Assembly: GCA_009869945.1 (NCBI GenBank)
Contig: WIXG01000186.1
Coordinates: forward strand, 62,001-126,000
From: Mesaphorura yosii
Lineage: Eukaryota > Arthropoda > Collembola > Poduromorpha > Tullbergiidae
Direction of reading: 5' to 3'
Length of the DNA: 64,000 nucleotides
Shown here one piece after another: positions 1-10,545 of this stretch. Numbering within the stretch: position 1 is the stretch's first letter; each line of letters opens with the position of its first letter. The translations under genes and the position numbers were made by a program. The notes below the pieces were generated by a model. The model was not told where the DNA came from, searched no databases, and worked only from the letters and a program-made list of their open reading frames with translations.

Positions 1-765
1 GGTGACAAGAACCCAGGGATTTTGCTTTTCATAATTCTTAATCACATGGTCAGTTACATGTAGGTGTAGATGATCATGATAATGTAGAACACAAATCAAG
101 TTGTAACTATGTGCCTTTTAAGTAATGAAGTCATATTACGAAGGTATCGAATCATTCTGGCGATACAATGGACTAATTTTTAAACTGTAATGTAGGTACG
201 ATTGTTGTAAGCCGACTCTTTTCCATTACCAACTTTGTAACGAAAACTTATGTCAAATGTAAAAATAGCATTGCTTTAATTAAGATTAGCTTAGTGTACG
301 TACAAGATAAAATAATACAATCAAGGTGCATTTAAACTGCTATTTATTACATCGTTGTTGTACTACCTTGTAATATTCTAGTGATAGGAGATAAAGAAGT
401 AGTTTCAATCATTGTTATGTGTTCTACTGAATGCAACCTATCACAAATTGACTTTCGTTTGATTCTTGAAACTTATCCTGTGCAGTTATGAGTCAATTCC
501 TAACCGGCAACTTATTTAATGTACGAATGCTTAATTTTTTATCACTTTTATTCCTAACAATCATTTTATTGAACTTGGAAGATGGTTGCGAAATTATGTT
601 GAAGTTAGTTTTAATCAGCGTTCGGCTTTGATTTGGAAAAATAAATACAAGATAAAAGAAACATGAAATGGATTGGAATTGAAAATGGATCTCTCTTTAT
701 TTCAACAACGTGTACAAAAAGTCCTGGAACTACAAGAAAGCAACGTGCTATTTAATAAAAATTAC
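1..765. other. Non-coding flank downstream of NOP10
   Basis: AT-rich sequence with no open frame that looks coding. The part nearest NOP10 should be its 3' UTR: TTTATT at about 696-701 is an AATAAA on the minus strand, roughly 65 bases past the NOP10 stop. Nothing else is recognised. Confidence 0.5.
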
Positions 766-1113
766 TTAACACGCCAACTTAGGTTTATCCGGAAGGTAGA
801 GTCCAAACCGTTTCTTCATCGTTATTCGCTCTCGAGAATGGCTGTCCTCCGGAGAAAATCGAGCTGCAGGATAAGTATAATAGGTCAGTATCCTGAAGAA
901 AATCAATATAGAAACGATGGCTTGCGGGTAAATCACTTACCTGGATGAGCCGAGATTGTTGGCTGGCCCTTGGGGTCCGATTTCTAAAAGAACAAAGCAC
1001 TAGGACTTTAAATAAGCGATTCTTGCGTTAATGTATTGCATTTTGGAGCTGGCACTTGCCTTCAGGGTGTAAACTCGTTCTCCTTTCTCGTTCAAGTAGT
1101 ACATCAAATGCAT
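766..1113 (-). CDS. NOP10: H/ACA ribonucleoprotein subunit NOP10
   Basis: Small core protein of box H/ACA snoRNPs, which guide rRNA pseudouridylation, and of telomerase RNP; it acts in the nucleolus and Cajal bodies with dyskerin. Three exons on the minus strand (1113-1060, 983-941, 863-766) join to exactly 64 residues, the usual eukaryotic length. The start [18 protein letters not shown], the middle [12 protein letters not shown] and the end [20 protein letters not shown] line up along the whole family. Intron 1 begins AAG|GCAAGT, a GC-AG intron, and continues phase 0 into exon 2; intron 2 is an ordinary GT-AG phase 1 intron. The start is the first ATG and matches the human N-terminus. The gene is easy to miss because no exon exceeds 100 bases. 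It stands head-to-head with the condensin gene about 530 bases away. Identity is firm. Confidence 0.95.
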
Positions 1114-1644
1114 CTTGGAGGTTGAACTTATTCTGATTCACCAATTAATTTAACTGTGCCTTGTAACAATTTTCTATCCAAACCATAAACTAAAGATCCA
1201 AGTTGATCAAAGCACATGCAAGTTCAAATCCGGCCTCTTTCTCTTTATGCCTCACTCAAGCCAATCCTTTCATGTCTGCGAGAACAATGCAATAACGAGC
1301 TTGTTTTCATGTGTTCTCCCGCTAAATGCTTTTCCCATTCTTTCAACGTTCACTTTTGGTGATTTTGGCATGGGAGTTTCGTTAAAATCCATAATTTTAA
1401 TCAGTTAGTGACGCAGGTCAGGACAAGATTACTAAATTAAAATTTGTATCTGTGTTATCAAGAACCCTTTCAACCACGACTTGCCTCAAATTACAGCGGA
1501 AGAATATTAACACAGTACTGAGTGAATGCGAGTGACAGCAGAGAACAGGTGTGATAAGCGTACAAAAACTTGCAACCACTTATCAGTTATCTTCAGCCAG
1601 GACTTAATTAACCCCTAAGTCGCCTATATCCGTCAGCTGAGCAA
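1114..1644. promoter_or_regulatory. Shared upstream region of NOP10 and NCAPH
   Basis: About 530 bases separate the start codons of two divergent housekeeping genes, so both promoters and 5' UTRs must lie here. I see no TATA box placed sensibly for either gene. The bidirectional-promoter reading is inferred from geometry only. Confidence 0.5.
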
Positions 1645-4600
1645 GATGGTGCGAAGAGAGGTAAGCCAGCTTCATATTCCATTTCGAACGCTCCTTTTGA
1701 CGGCCCATTGGACCCAGTCCAGTAATGGGAAAATCGACTAGGTGCTCGTCCCTTATCTCTTGAGATGGGACAGGACACGGCAACATTTGCTACTGCTTGA
1801 CAGCTTGTAACTATTGTGCAGCCGTTTCATTTTGTATGCTTTTCTCCCTGTTCGTCATACCATGGATGGAATCAACGGAATGTTGCTGAATATGCTGAAT
1901 ATCTTTCGCTAATACCTGCCTCTGCCTCCCGAATGCAGAAAAGTTCGAGGGTTTATGGACTAACTGATTCTGAATCTCCGGGGCACGACGGAAGGAAGAG
2001 CGTATCACCACCTGCTAAGCGCCATAAGCTACTCCCGCTGCAGTTGAATCTGAATGAAACTAATCTGTCTGGGTCTTTGTCATCTTCTCCTCAATCTGGT
2101 ACTCCAGTATGTGTCTACATTTTAACGTTCTCTTACAGATAGCTTTGCTCGTCAGCATTGGCTTTGCTTTAATCGAATCTTACCTTTATGAAGCATGCAG
2201 TATATTATCTAATCTTCACAACCTTCAGGTAAACGACGATAATATGGAGAAGATTGCGCGTCAGCACTTGCTTATGCAGCGAAAAAGCATTGGATCACCA
2301 ATGGCTGTCAGCACTCCAGCTGGGCAACAACAACAACGTAGGCTGTCGCTTCGGCAAACGTATGAAAATGTGATCCCGAGAAGTGCAGGATTCAATGGAT
2401 TGAATGCCAGTTACACCGAGGCCGCAAGCAAACGAATCACTGATGCCGCAGCTTTACGCGAGATCTACCAAACATCGATTGACCTTTACACTTCACATGT
2501 AAGGAATCCAAAGCGTGTGTAATAATCATTTTTCATTTAAATGAATTTATTAACTTGGAACCCCTCGTTTGTACTTACAGAAAATAACACAACAAAACGC
2601 CTTCAGCTTAAAATTGATTGAATGTCTTCAAGAAATTATAAAGATGGACTCTTTCGAAGCTATGAACATGCAGGTAAGGAGTTTAAGAATCGGCAGAGGC
2701 AGTGGAAGTGAAATTGGACTCTTGAGATTGACAACAGTGACATTTTTTTTATTCTTGTAGGAATCTGGAAGAACTCTGGAGGTTGGAGGAAAGATTTACG
2801 TTTGTCGTGTGGATGCGACTCATAATCAAGTCATGAACCTGGCGAATGAGATCGGAGCAGGGAAGGCTAAAAAAGCAAAAACTGGCCAACAGGAAGGAGA
2901 CGATGAAGGTGGTTTAGCTGATGAAGACATGAAGGATGAGGAAGAAGAAAGAAGGCAAAAAACTAAAAGAAAGGTAAACAAAATCGAATTCCAAATCGGC
3001 ACCTGGCATGACTGCCGCTTCCGTGCAAGTTTAATATGGAAATTGGCTGTTGCAGAGGTCAAAAGTGAAGCAGCGGCACTTGAAACCGGAGGAAAGTTTG
3101 GAAATGGAATTCAATTTTGCGCGCCGGGTTCAAGATAGGAGAGAAACTTTGGAAGGAATGTTTGACAATTGGATTGAAAACGATGAAGATTTTGATTACA
3201 ACTCGTGAGTTGCATTGCATTGTACAAACTAATCGAGCCTAAAGTGCTTAATCATGTGATGTGTTTATCCGTTGAAACAGAATTCTCTACCGTCATCAGC
3301 CAGAACAGGAGGAGATTGAAAAGTCTGATGAAGAAGTTGCTCGAAATCACATTGTCAACTTTTCCATGCATGTTGTTAATCGTAAGTAGCCTTTACATCT
3401 GAACCAGTCCCTTTTTAAAGTGAGTCAATTGTAATCTTTATACCTTATCTTCAGCTGAACTCCTGTCGTTTGTAATTTTCTTCCCATTCTATTTTGTCCC
3501 GCCGGGCGTCTGGACGAACAAGGCTTTCGATGTTTGGGTATGACTCGTCACAGCATCATGAATTCTTTTGTGTCAATTCTAAAAATCTTCATCCTTTTGT
3601 GCAGGGACGATTGCTTCCGCAATATGACCCGGCCCAGTTTAATATGGCTTCCAGGCCTGGATCTTCTGATCACAATTTCGAGCAAATGAACAAGCAAATG
3701 TATGCAAACACTGAAGAACCAAATCAATCTCATTACGATGACGGAGAGGGTGGAATGCAATGCGACGATGATAATGGTGTGATTTCATGAAACATTGATG
3801 CCATAAATTTGAAACCATGCTGCGCTAGAGATTTTCATTTTTTTCCAACTTTAAGATGATATGGGGTATCCTGGCGGCGGTTCAATTTTGGACGAATGTG
3901 GACAAGTTAAGCCCATTGACATTAACAAAATAACTTCACTGGATCAGTTGGGCGACTATTATTTGGCATTGAAGAGACTCCACCTTCACAAGAAAGATGC
4001 ATATGGGTGGGCAGGACCTAACTTTACCAGAAACAGACGACCACCTATTCTTGGACAGGATACAGGTAAACACAGCGATTTTCAAACAAGGTATTGGCAG
4101 CTTTGTAAAAAACCAGCTCTGGCTCTCATATATTTTTTCAGTGAAGCCAAAGAAGGCCCGCGTCAGGAAGGACCCTGAAATAATTGATTTCCTTGAAATT
4201 GACTGGAAAAACAAAAACAACCGATACCAGCTGGGTCAAGAGGAGAAAACTCAACTCGACGAAGCAACAATGAAGGAATGGCTCTACAACAAAACCTCTA
4301 TTCCGTACATGGGTATTCTTGAAGCAGATTTTGATGACGACGAGGAAGAATTCGATGAACCATATGATTTGTTGGACGAAAAGGATGAGAACTATGTGGA
4401 TCCTCTGTTGAGGTACAATATATATTCAGCTAGGAAATACGACAGCTTATTCTCAACCGTTGCCATTTGCGCTTGCAGATATTTCGTGGATCAAAATCGG
4501 AACCTCTTGCAACTATTCTCTTCTGGACGCCATCAAGCTGATATGAGCTTTGCGGATGATCACAACTGGCAGGGAGACGGAGACGACGATGGTCCAGAGT

Positions 4601-5576
4601 TACCGGAAGTGGAAGGAGTTCGTGAATTCGAAGACGACTTTGGCGACGTAAGTACTGTATTTTAAATATTCCTATCGTAAAATGTTCTGGAACTGTGGTC
4701 AAGCACTTCATTCTAATTGGGTTTATACAGATGGCAAATAAGGACGACCCCGAGAGCAGATCGTTGAATTTGTATTCTGATGCTTGTAAGTCATAAGCTA
4801 ATGCCATTCGGAGAGAAGAATTCGTCCACTCAATTCGACTGTTGTATTTTAATTGCAGTGAAATCGTTCGCACATTGCTTTCCAAATCCAATTCCCGGCC
4901 AGCCAAATCCGTTTGAGGATCCCCTCAGCGATGTATGTCATAAACCAAAACGCAATGACGCAATTTATATCTCGAAACAATTTATAAGTGAATTTATTTT
5001 AATTTTTTTTCTCTAAGGCATTCAATGCGGATGCCCTGCGATATGCAAAACAGCCAAAGCCAATTGACATTCATCAATTGAAGAAGGTCATTTTAGGAAT
5101 TCTGATTCAAAGGCTGAATTTGGAGGTAATAATACGAGATACAATATTCAGTTCCCTTGCACTCACACAACAGAAAATTGCATGCCAACATTTAACGATA
5201 GGGCACAACTGGCCAGCCTCTTTCGGAGGAGGAGACATCGCTTGATATGTTGGAATTTTTCTCGCTCGTGATGGACCAAGTGGACAACCGCACCAAGCGT
5301 TTCTTGTCAATTTCAATCGTAACCGTTGCATTGCTTCATATTGTGGTGGAGCACAAACTGTTCATGGAGTCGGACTTGACTCCGGGCTCGAATGGAAGAA
5401 TTGTGTGCAAGGGAAGCAAGTGGAAGCATGAAGACCACATCCCAAGGTCCAAAAATTCCATGACCTTTCCAACACCAACTCCAGCCCCTTCTGGCTCCCG
5501 TCATCGCCCAAGCACGATTGACGAAGAAAATGAGATTTCTGTTAGTGCAATGATCGAAGAGAACGAAAGCGAATAA
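1645..5576 (+). CDS. NCAPH: Condensin complex subunit 2 (CAP-H / Barren kleisin)
   Basis: Kleisin that bridges the SMC2 and SMC4 heads of condensin I and recruits the HEAT subunits for mitotic chromosome compaction. Exons: 1645-1659 (tentative MVRRE start), 1939-2106, 2229-2498, 2581-2673, 2761-2973, 3056-3204, 3281-3381, 3455-3537 (doubtful), 3605-3776, 3856-4065, 4142-4412, 4479-4647, 4731-4785, 4859-4932, 5018-5125, 5202-5576; about 841 codons against 741 residues in human. Diagnostic stretches are the N-terminal kleisin part (YTSHKITQQNAFSLKLIECL, then GGKIYVCRVDATHNQVMNL), the central YGWAGPNF, the acidic EFEDDFGD and the C-terminal winged helix (IDIHQLKKVILGILIQRL, then LSISIVTVALLHIVVEHKL). 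Acidic runs and a Ser/Thr/Pro tail are extra. The 3.3-3.6 kb part does not resemble the family. The first exon is chosen because GAGAG|GTAAGC joins in frame to KSSRVYGL. Confidence 0.9.
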
Positions 5577-5788
5577 CGTAGTGTAAATAGTTGAGTTGAA
5601 TGTTTTGCATGCACTCGAAAATGCAACCAAGTGTAAGCGTTTGTTTAGTTAAGACTATCAGTATGAGTTTTTATTAAACTGCTAATTCATGATTAAAGGC
5701 GATAAAATACTACGCTTTGCGTTCTACTCGTGCGAAGACGCAAAAATTATGGTTAAAATACTAAATACTATTTAGTTTACAATTAAAA
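5577..5788. other. Convergent 3' ends of NCAPH and PNP
   Basis: Only about 210 bases lie between the two stop codons. TTTATT at about 5670-5675 would be an AATAAA for the minus-strand PNP, and AATTAAAATTAAG near 5780 is AT-rich. The two 3' UTRs probably abut or overlap. Confidence 0.4.
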
Positions 5789-7112
5789 TTAAGAGTGCAC
5801 TTGGTTGATTAATGGAATCAGGTGAGATACGAATGTTTTCAAGTCCGCTTCTCGTCGGTCCGCCGCTTCCATCACTTCGGAGTGGCACGGATCACCACCG
5901 GCGTCGTACTCGGTAATACATTCATTAGTGATAAGACTGAATGCAAGGGTTTTGATTCCACAGTGAGTCGCGACGACCACTTCCGGAATTGTGCTCATTC
6001 CTATGCAAAATTCAAGCATTCAGGCTGGATCGCTGGAAAGATGTTGGAATTTCTTAGCTTAAAGTTTTACTTACCAACTGCATCAATGCCCATCATCCTC
6101 ATGGCCTTCAATTCAGCCACGGTCTCATAGCTTGGCCCTCCCACCATCGTGTACACGCCCTCCCGGAGGAACGACGAGAAGCCGAGATCAGTCGCCACTT
6201 TCTGGGCCAGTGACCGGAGTTTCAACTCGTACGCGGAGTTGAGTGGAGGGAACCGTGGCCCAAACCTTTCATCGTTGGGGCCTCGTAGAGGCGAATCCCC
6301 TCCAAATCCAGGGAAATTGAAGTGATCTTTAATGAGCATGATGTCGCCCACTTTGTATGCGGAGTTCAGTCCACCGGCTGCATTGGTCACAAGCAAAATC
6401 TCGATTCCAAGCAGTTTGAAAACTCGGACAGGCATTGAAACCTGAAAAAGGAAGACGACGTTTTATGAGTCACATCGAATTTTCATACTGCCAAGTCTTC
6501 ATCAATCTTGAAACTTACCTTCCAAAGCGGATACCCTTCATAGAAATGGAATCTGCCCTTCATGCAGATCACCGGGACGTTTGACAGTTCTCCAACGACC
6601 AGCTTTCCTTCGTGCCCGCTCACTGTCGAGGTGGGAAAGTGGGGAATTTCGCCGTAGTGAAAAACGTCCCGATTCTCGAGCAGATCTGCCAATCCACCGA
6701 GCCCCGACCCGCAAATGATTCCGATTTTTGGGCGGTGGGTTGTTCGCTCCAGGATGAAGTCCGCGCATTCTTTGATGATTTCATACGTGTACCTACGAAA
6801 AGGCGAAAAGATTGTCAATTTAATCAATCACAGGCCAGACCACAACCCACACCCGAAAATAGCTTGAATGACATTCACTTACGGGTTGACCGTGTTCCCA
6901 ATTTGCCCCAGCGGAATTTCGTGTTTAGTAATTCCGTTGTTATTGTTGTGGTTGCTCTTCACAGATCCGTTCTTGTAACAGTTCTTGTTGGCGACCGCGA
7001 CTCCGTTTCCGTTTTCATAGTCCAGTTGGGAGCAGCCATTCTTCGAAACACAGTTACCATTCGAAGAGGTTTCGTGGTTCAAGCCGCCGTGAGCGAATTT
7101 CAGTGAACTCAT
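5789..7112 (-). CDS. PNP: Purine nucleoside phosphorylase
   Basis: Cytosolic trimeric PNP; it splits inosine and guanosine with phosphate to free base and ribose-1-phosphate in purine salvage. Exons on the minus strand: 7112-6883, 6792-6519, 6441-6075, 6000-5789, giving 360 residues. The catalytic core runs from about residue 77. It shows the phosphate loop IICGSGLGGL, the ribose/phosphate motif GRFHFYEGYPLWK, VTNAAGGL, the purine-binding SYETVAE (Glu and neighbours), STIPEVVVA, SLITNECI with the base-binding Asn, and a following HSEV histidine. All residues expected for catalysis are present. The oddity is a roughly 76-residue leader rich in Asn, Gly and Ser before the YTYE.IK start of the family; it is in frame from a single ATG and has no signal peptide. 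Intron phases (2, 0, 1) join cleanly. Confidence 0.96.
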
Positions 7113-8551
7113 TATGGGGTGGTACGAAGAATACTAAAATTGATTAAAACCTTGTAAAATGTAATGTTAAAGCTCGAAACTTGATAACGTCGTCGTCGTG
7201 TCGTGCGCAGCTGAAAAAAAGTTTCCGACAAAGGCTCGCTTCTCTATTTGCGCGACGCTTTTATATGAAGTCATCCTCTGGAGACTCTGCTCTGGACTCT
7301 ATTCTAATTCTATTAAAGGAAGAGGGATTAAGCACGCCAAGCTTGGATGACGAAATAAGAAGACGAAGAAATTGACGTTTAATGGACAGGGGACACGACA
7401 ATCAATCAGTTTGTAACGTGAATGTGCTCCAGCTGCACGCGATGAGAGGATAAGCAACCTTTAAACGTATTTCACGATCAATGATCCATATAGTATTTGA
7501 GACGGATTACAATTTCATTTCCATAATTCTTCGATGTTTCCACAATCTGACACATATGCATACATTTTATTGACATTTTGGTATACCGCATTCTAATAGC
7601 CTTATAATTCGCTCAAATTAACGACCAACAATACAATGTTTTAAGTGTCTATGATCTGCACTGCGCAGAATGAGATTAATTTGAGAACGGATGTGATGAA
7701 CACATCAAACTAAAGTTTAGCTTACGCGGAGGGAATCTCACCTTTTACTTGACGGTTTCACGAGTTCCATGAATGAAGCTTTAATCCGGCTTATCTTATC
7801 AACGCAGGAGTAACGACGGCGAATATGATTATTGTAAACGGAAACTTTAAGATTATGAAATGTGGCCTGAAACACGTCCAGCTTTACTAAAGCCCAATCA
7901 TATGACTTGACTTAAATGAGGTTAGGGTAGAAAGTTTTACTACTACAGCATAAGCTATAATGCAATACTAATTAATGCCCAGATTAACCTTTGCGGTGAG
8001 GGCCGAACCCTCCAATTAGTCAGCTGAGGAAGATGTTAAGATGCTCCTTCGTGATTGGACAGCAGGAAAGGAGGTTAGCCGTAAAGAGATAAAGAGATTA
8101 GTTCAGCTGCGACGCAAATGCACAATTTCTTACACAATTTCGTAATTTCTACAGAAAACAAGATTGCGGTTGGATTTTGTTGACGTGTATGATACTGCGC
8201 TGTGACACAATTTTCCAGTTGATAATTCAGACTTGCTGAAAACGCCCGTGAACGTTTCAATTAAAAATGTTCTTGTCATATGAGCTCTCAGTCTAGAGGT
8301 CATTTCAAGTGAAGGAGTGTCCCAAACTATGTTACAAGGTAAGACCTTCAAGATCTCCAAGAACATTCTAATCTTATCGCCTTCGCTAGTTATCCATATT
8401 TACAGATAGAACATCTGCGATCAGTAGTGGGATCCAATGCAAGCCTTCATTCGTTTTTCGTTTATGGTGTACATCATGCCGTAAATGTAATTGACTGAGT
8501 TACAAAATAAAACATGATACACAGCGAGAGCGAATCAAGAAATGACACTTT

Positions 8552-8637
8552 GGGTCAGGTCATTTTAAGGAAATTTCTCAATTTTGCAGCATAGCGGCAG
8601 CGAATTAAATGAAAATGACCAATGACCTCCTTGACCT
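8552..8637. promoter_or_regulatory. Nuclear-receptor half-site cluster including a perfect DR3
   Basis: TGACCT at 8623-8628 and TGACCT at 8632-8637 are separated by three bases; on the minus strand this reads AGGTCA-AGG-AGGTCA, a perfect DR3. TGACCA at 8616-8621 sits one base before, and GGGTCAGGTCA lies at 8552-8562. AGGTCA direct repeats are the classical binding sites of nuclear receptors. That this cluster is functional, and that it serves PNP about 1.5 kb away, is inference. Confidence 0.35.
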
Positions 8638-8666
8638 GACTGCACAAAAAAATTGGTGGCAGTAGC

Positions 8667-8707
8667 CGATTAGGAAATGTCATGCGTCAGAATGACAATC
8701 CTAATCG
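8667..8707. repeat. Imperfect inverted repeat
   Basis: CGATTAGGA at 8667-8675 is matched exactly by its reverse complement TCCTAATCG at 8699-8707. The inner parts (AATGTCAT and ATGACA) also pair partly, giving a stem with a short loop. No transposon ends or target duplications are evident. Confidence 0.5.
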
Positions 8708-8825
8708 AAATGTCATTCCAGTATCCACGTCTCATTTTGTCAGATCTCGCCGCTATAATTATGAATTGCGGAAAGTGATTCGTTAATGGAACGAAACGCC
8801 CATGAACGTTACTTACCACAACTCA

Positions 8826-8833
8826 TGACGTCA
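8826..8833. promoter_or_regulatory. CRE-like palindrome TGACGTCA
   Basis: A perfect 8-base TGACGTCA, the consensus cAMP-response element bound by CREB/ATF-type bZIP factors. One copy can occur by chance in this length; use is not shown. Confidence 0.3.
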
Positions 8834-8945
8834 ACAACCTCCACTTGGAGAAAGCGACACAAAAATGACCCAAATTCCAGAGCCACCTCCTCACACAATC
8901 AATAATTATATTTCATTTCGTTTCGTGTCACAGGTAAATGTCATT

Positions 8946-8968
8946 TGGCGGTTTGTGGCAAACCGCCA
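8946..8968. repeat. Perfect 10-bp hairpin just past the RSPH9 stop
   Basis: TGGCGGTTTG (8946-8955), a 3-base loop, then CAAACCGCCA (8959-8968). It begins 7 bases after the RSPH9 stop codon on the minus strand, so it would lie at the very start of that 3' UTR as a stable RNA stem. It does not match the histone stem-loop consensus. Confidence 0.6.
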
Positions 8969-8975
8969 TCTAAAA

Positions 8976-10339
8976 CTAGCGCATGTTGCTAAATGGCTGT
9001 GCGGCAGCAGCACCCGATTGCTTGACCATTTCTTGACGCGACCGCGAGGCAATGGAGTTTTGTCTCATGTACTCGCTCTTTGCCTTGGCCAAGGACGAAT
9101 GTACACGTGCAGCAGCGTCACCGTCACCAACATCTTCGTGCATGAGGCTGTCACCATCGCCAATTAATCCAGCACGGTTAAAATCCGGTGGAGGCAGGAT
9201 CATGAAAGGCACGTCCCAATTTTTCTTGCCTGTGCCGCTGTAAAACCATCCATAATGTGGAGTTCCGATTAGTGCGTAGCCAACTGCGCCTGGCCAGTAC
9301 AGGGAACGAATCAGAGCGAGAGAGTCCCGCTTGTCGATTTCAATCGCCCAACATCCTGTAATTAGGAGCAACAACAACGCAACAGCAACGAATTAAGTGC
9401 TTAGGCTTAAACTCGATTGTGAACATCTGTTTCTAAGCTCTGCGTCGTGGTCTTACCAACTGGCGGGTCCAGTGAGATTGAATCAAGAAAATCAAGTGCA
9501 ATGTTGTAATCTGAGCGCACAACAATGTTTTTATCCCATTGAGATCGAGGGTGGCAAGCATGATAGTACGAAAAGTACTGCGTAGCATCGTATTTCGATA
9601 AGCCTTTCAATAAAATCACAAAATGACAGAATCGTGGCACCAGAATTACAAGACTGCTGCCACTCAACTGCTTACCCGTGAAAGTCTTGTTTTCAATCAC
9701 AACTCCAGAAGGCTGCTTGATGAGAGCTCCGCGTGGAACGATCACAGCCTCGTTTTGAATAGCGGCGACCGTCGCGGCGAGACGCTCTTCTTCTTTAATG
9801 AACGCCTGGTAAGAAAGAAAAGAAAACAGTCAGCATGATTGCTCTAGATAAGTGTGGTCCGAATTTTCTTACCCACTGGTCACCTTCCTCAATCTCATCG
9901 GATCCATCCGCTGTGCATTCTGTGCTCGAGTCCGCTGTTGGATCACCAATGAATCGACCCTTCGCCGAAGCTCCCAACTCGTTCACGAGGTCAGTCGGAG
10001 GTGGAAGAAGAATCCATTTCAGTCCATTATTCACACTAAATTCAACAAACGGTTTCGTGTCGTTTACGGACGCACAGCGTGGCTGCACCTGCACAGTTGC
10101 AAAACTTTCTACCTGTAAAAGAATGTCCGATCTCGTAAGAAGTCTTTTCCCACTCCGCAGACGATGTAGTAGTCAGCCTCCGTGCCCAAAATCTGCCCCC
10201 AGAACTGAACACGCGAAAATTGGTTGTCTTCTTCCAGAACACAAAGTGAAGCTTGAATAGCCAAACGATGCTCGGTGGAAAAAGTTGTGCCTGTCGACGC
10301 CAAGTGGTCCAGCGCGAAGGTGAGCGAGTCCCAGTCCAT
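8976..10339 (-). CDS. RSPH9: Radial spoke head protein 9 homologue
   Basis: Component of the radial spoke head of motile 9+2 axonemes, needed for regulated bending; in arthropods the likely site is the sperm flagellum. Exons: 10339-10113, 10035-9873, 9805-9676, 9603-9457, 9355-8976; 348 residues against 276 in human. Family landmarks in order: FWGQILGTEADYYIV, LKWILLPPPTDLV, KGRFIGDP, VIVPRGALIK, LDFLDSI, RSLYWPGAVGY and YGWFYSGTGKKNWDVPFM, where human RSPH9 ends. Here the frame continues for about 70 residues, with an acidic Gly/Asp patch followed by a charged Ala/Ser/Arg-rich tail. The start is the first ATG, and the next residues match the N-terminus of the family. A 19-base perfect inverted repeat lies about 130 bases upstream. 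Its presence implies an animal that keeps motile axonemes. Confidence 0.94.
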
Positions 10340-10470
10340 GTTGGTCTCGGGGTTAGGCCGAATCAGCGTTCTAGTCGCCTGTGGTAGAATAAACTAATTG
10401 AGCGCTTTCTGGTATGAGCGACTTCATTCATTTGGCACCGAATCTGGCACTTGGACTCACTTCGCTGACA

Positions 10471-10545
10471 CCAGGGTTCTTGTACAATTCCGTTGTCTGC
10501 GCTGAGTAATGGACGACGGATTTGTTAATTGTACAAGAACCCTGG
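10471..10545. repeat. Perfect 19-bp inverted repeat upstream of RSPH9
   Basis: CCAGGGTTCTTGTACAATT at 10471-10489 is repeated as its exact reverse complement at 10527-10545, with a 37-base loop. It lies 132 bases upstream of the RSPH9 start codon, within the promoter or 5' UTR. The flanks do not extend the pairing, and no target-site duplication is obvious, so it does not look like a MITE. Confidence 0.75.

Larger units (their letters stand above)
7113..8975. other. Intergenic: PNP upstream region
   Basis: About 1.9 kb between the PNP start and the RSPH9 stop. No exon is recognised. The interval holds a cluster of TGACC/GGTCA half-sites (8552-8637), an inverted repeat (8667-8707), a CRE-like palindrome (8826-8833) and a hairpin just past the RSPH9 stop (8946-8968), each listed separately. 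Confidence 0.6.

Noticed and set aside
1213-1232. tRNA-like B-box word (GTTCAAATCC)
   Set aside because: No matching A box, cloverleaf arms or terminator could be found around it.
1811-2011. Minus-strand frame over the condensin 5' exons
   Set aside because: It is the antisense shadow of a coding exon with no family resemblance.
4430-4906. 158-codon minus-strand frame
   Set aside because: It overlaps three well-supported condensin exons and introns on the plus strand and matches nothing known.
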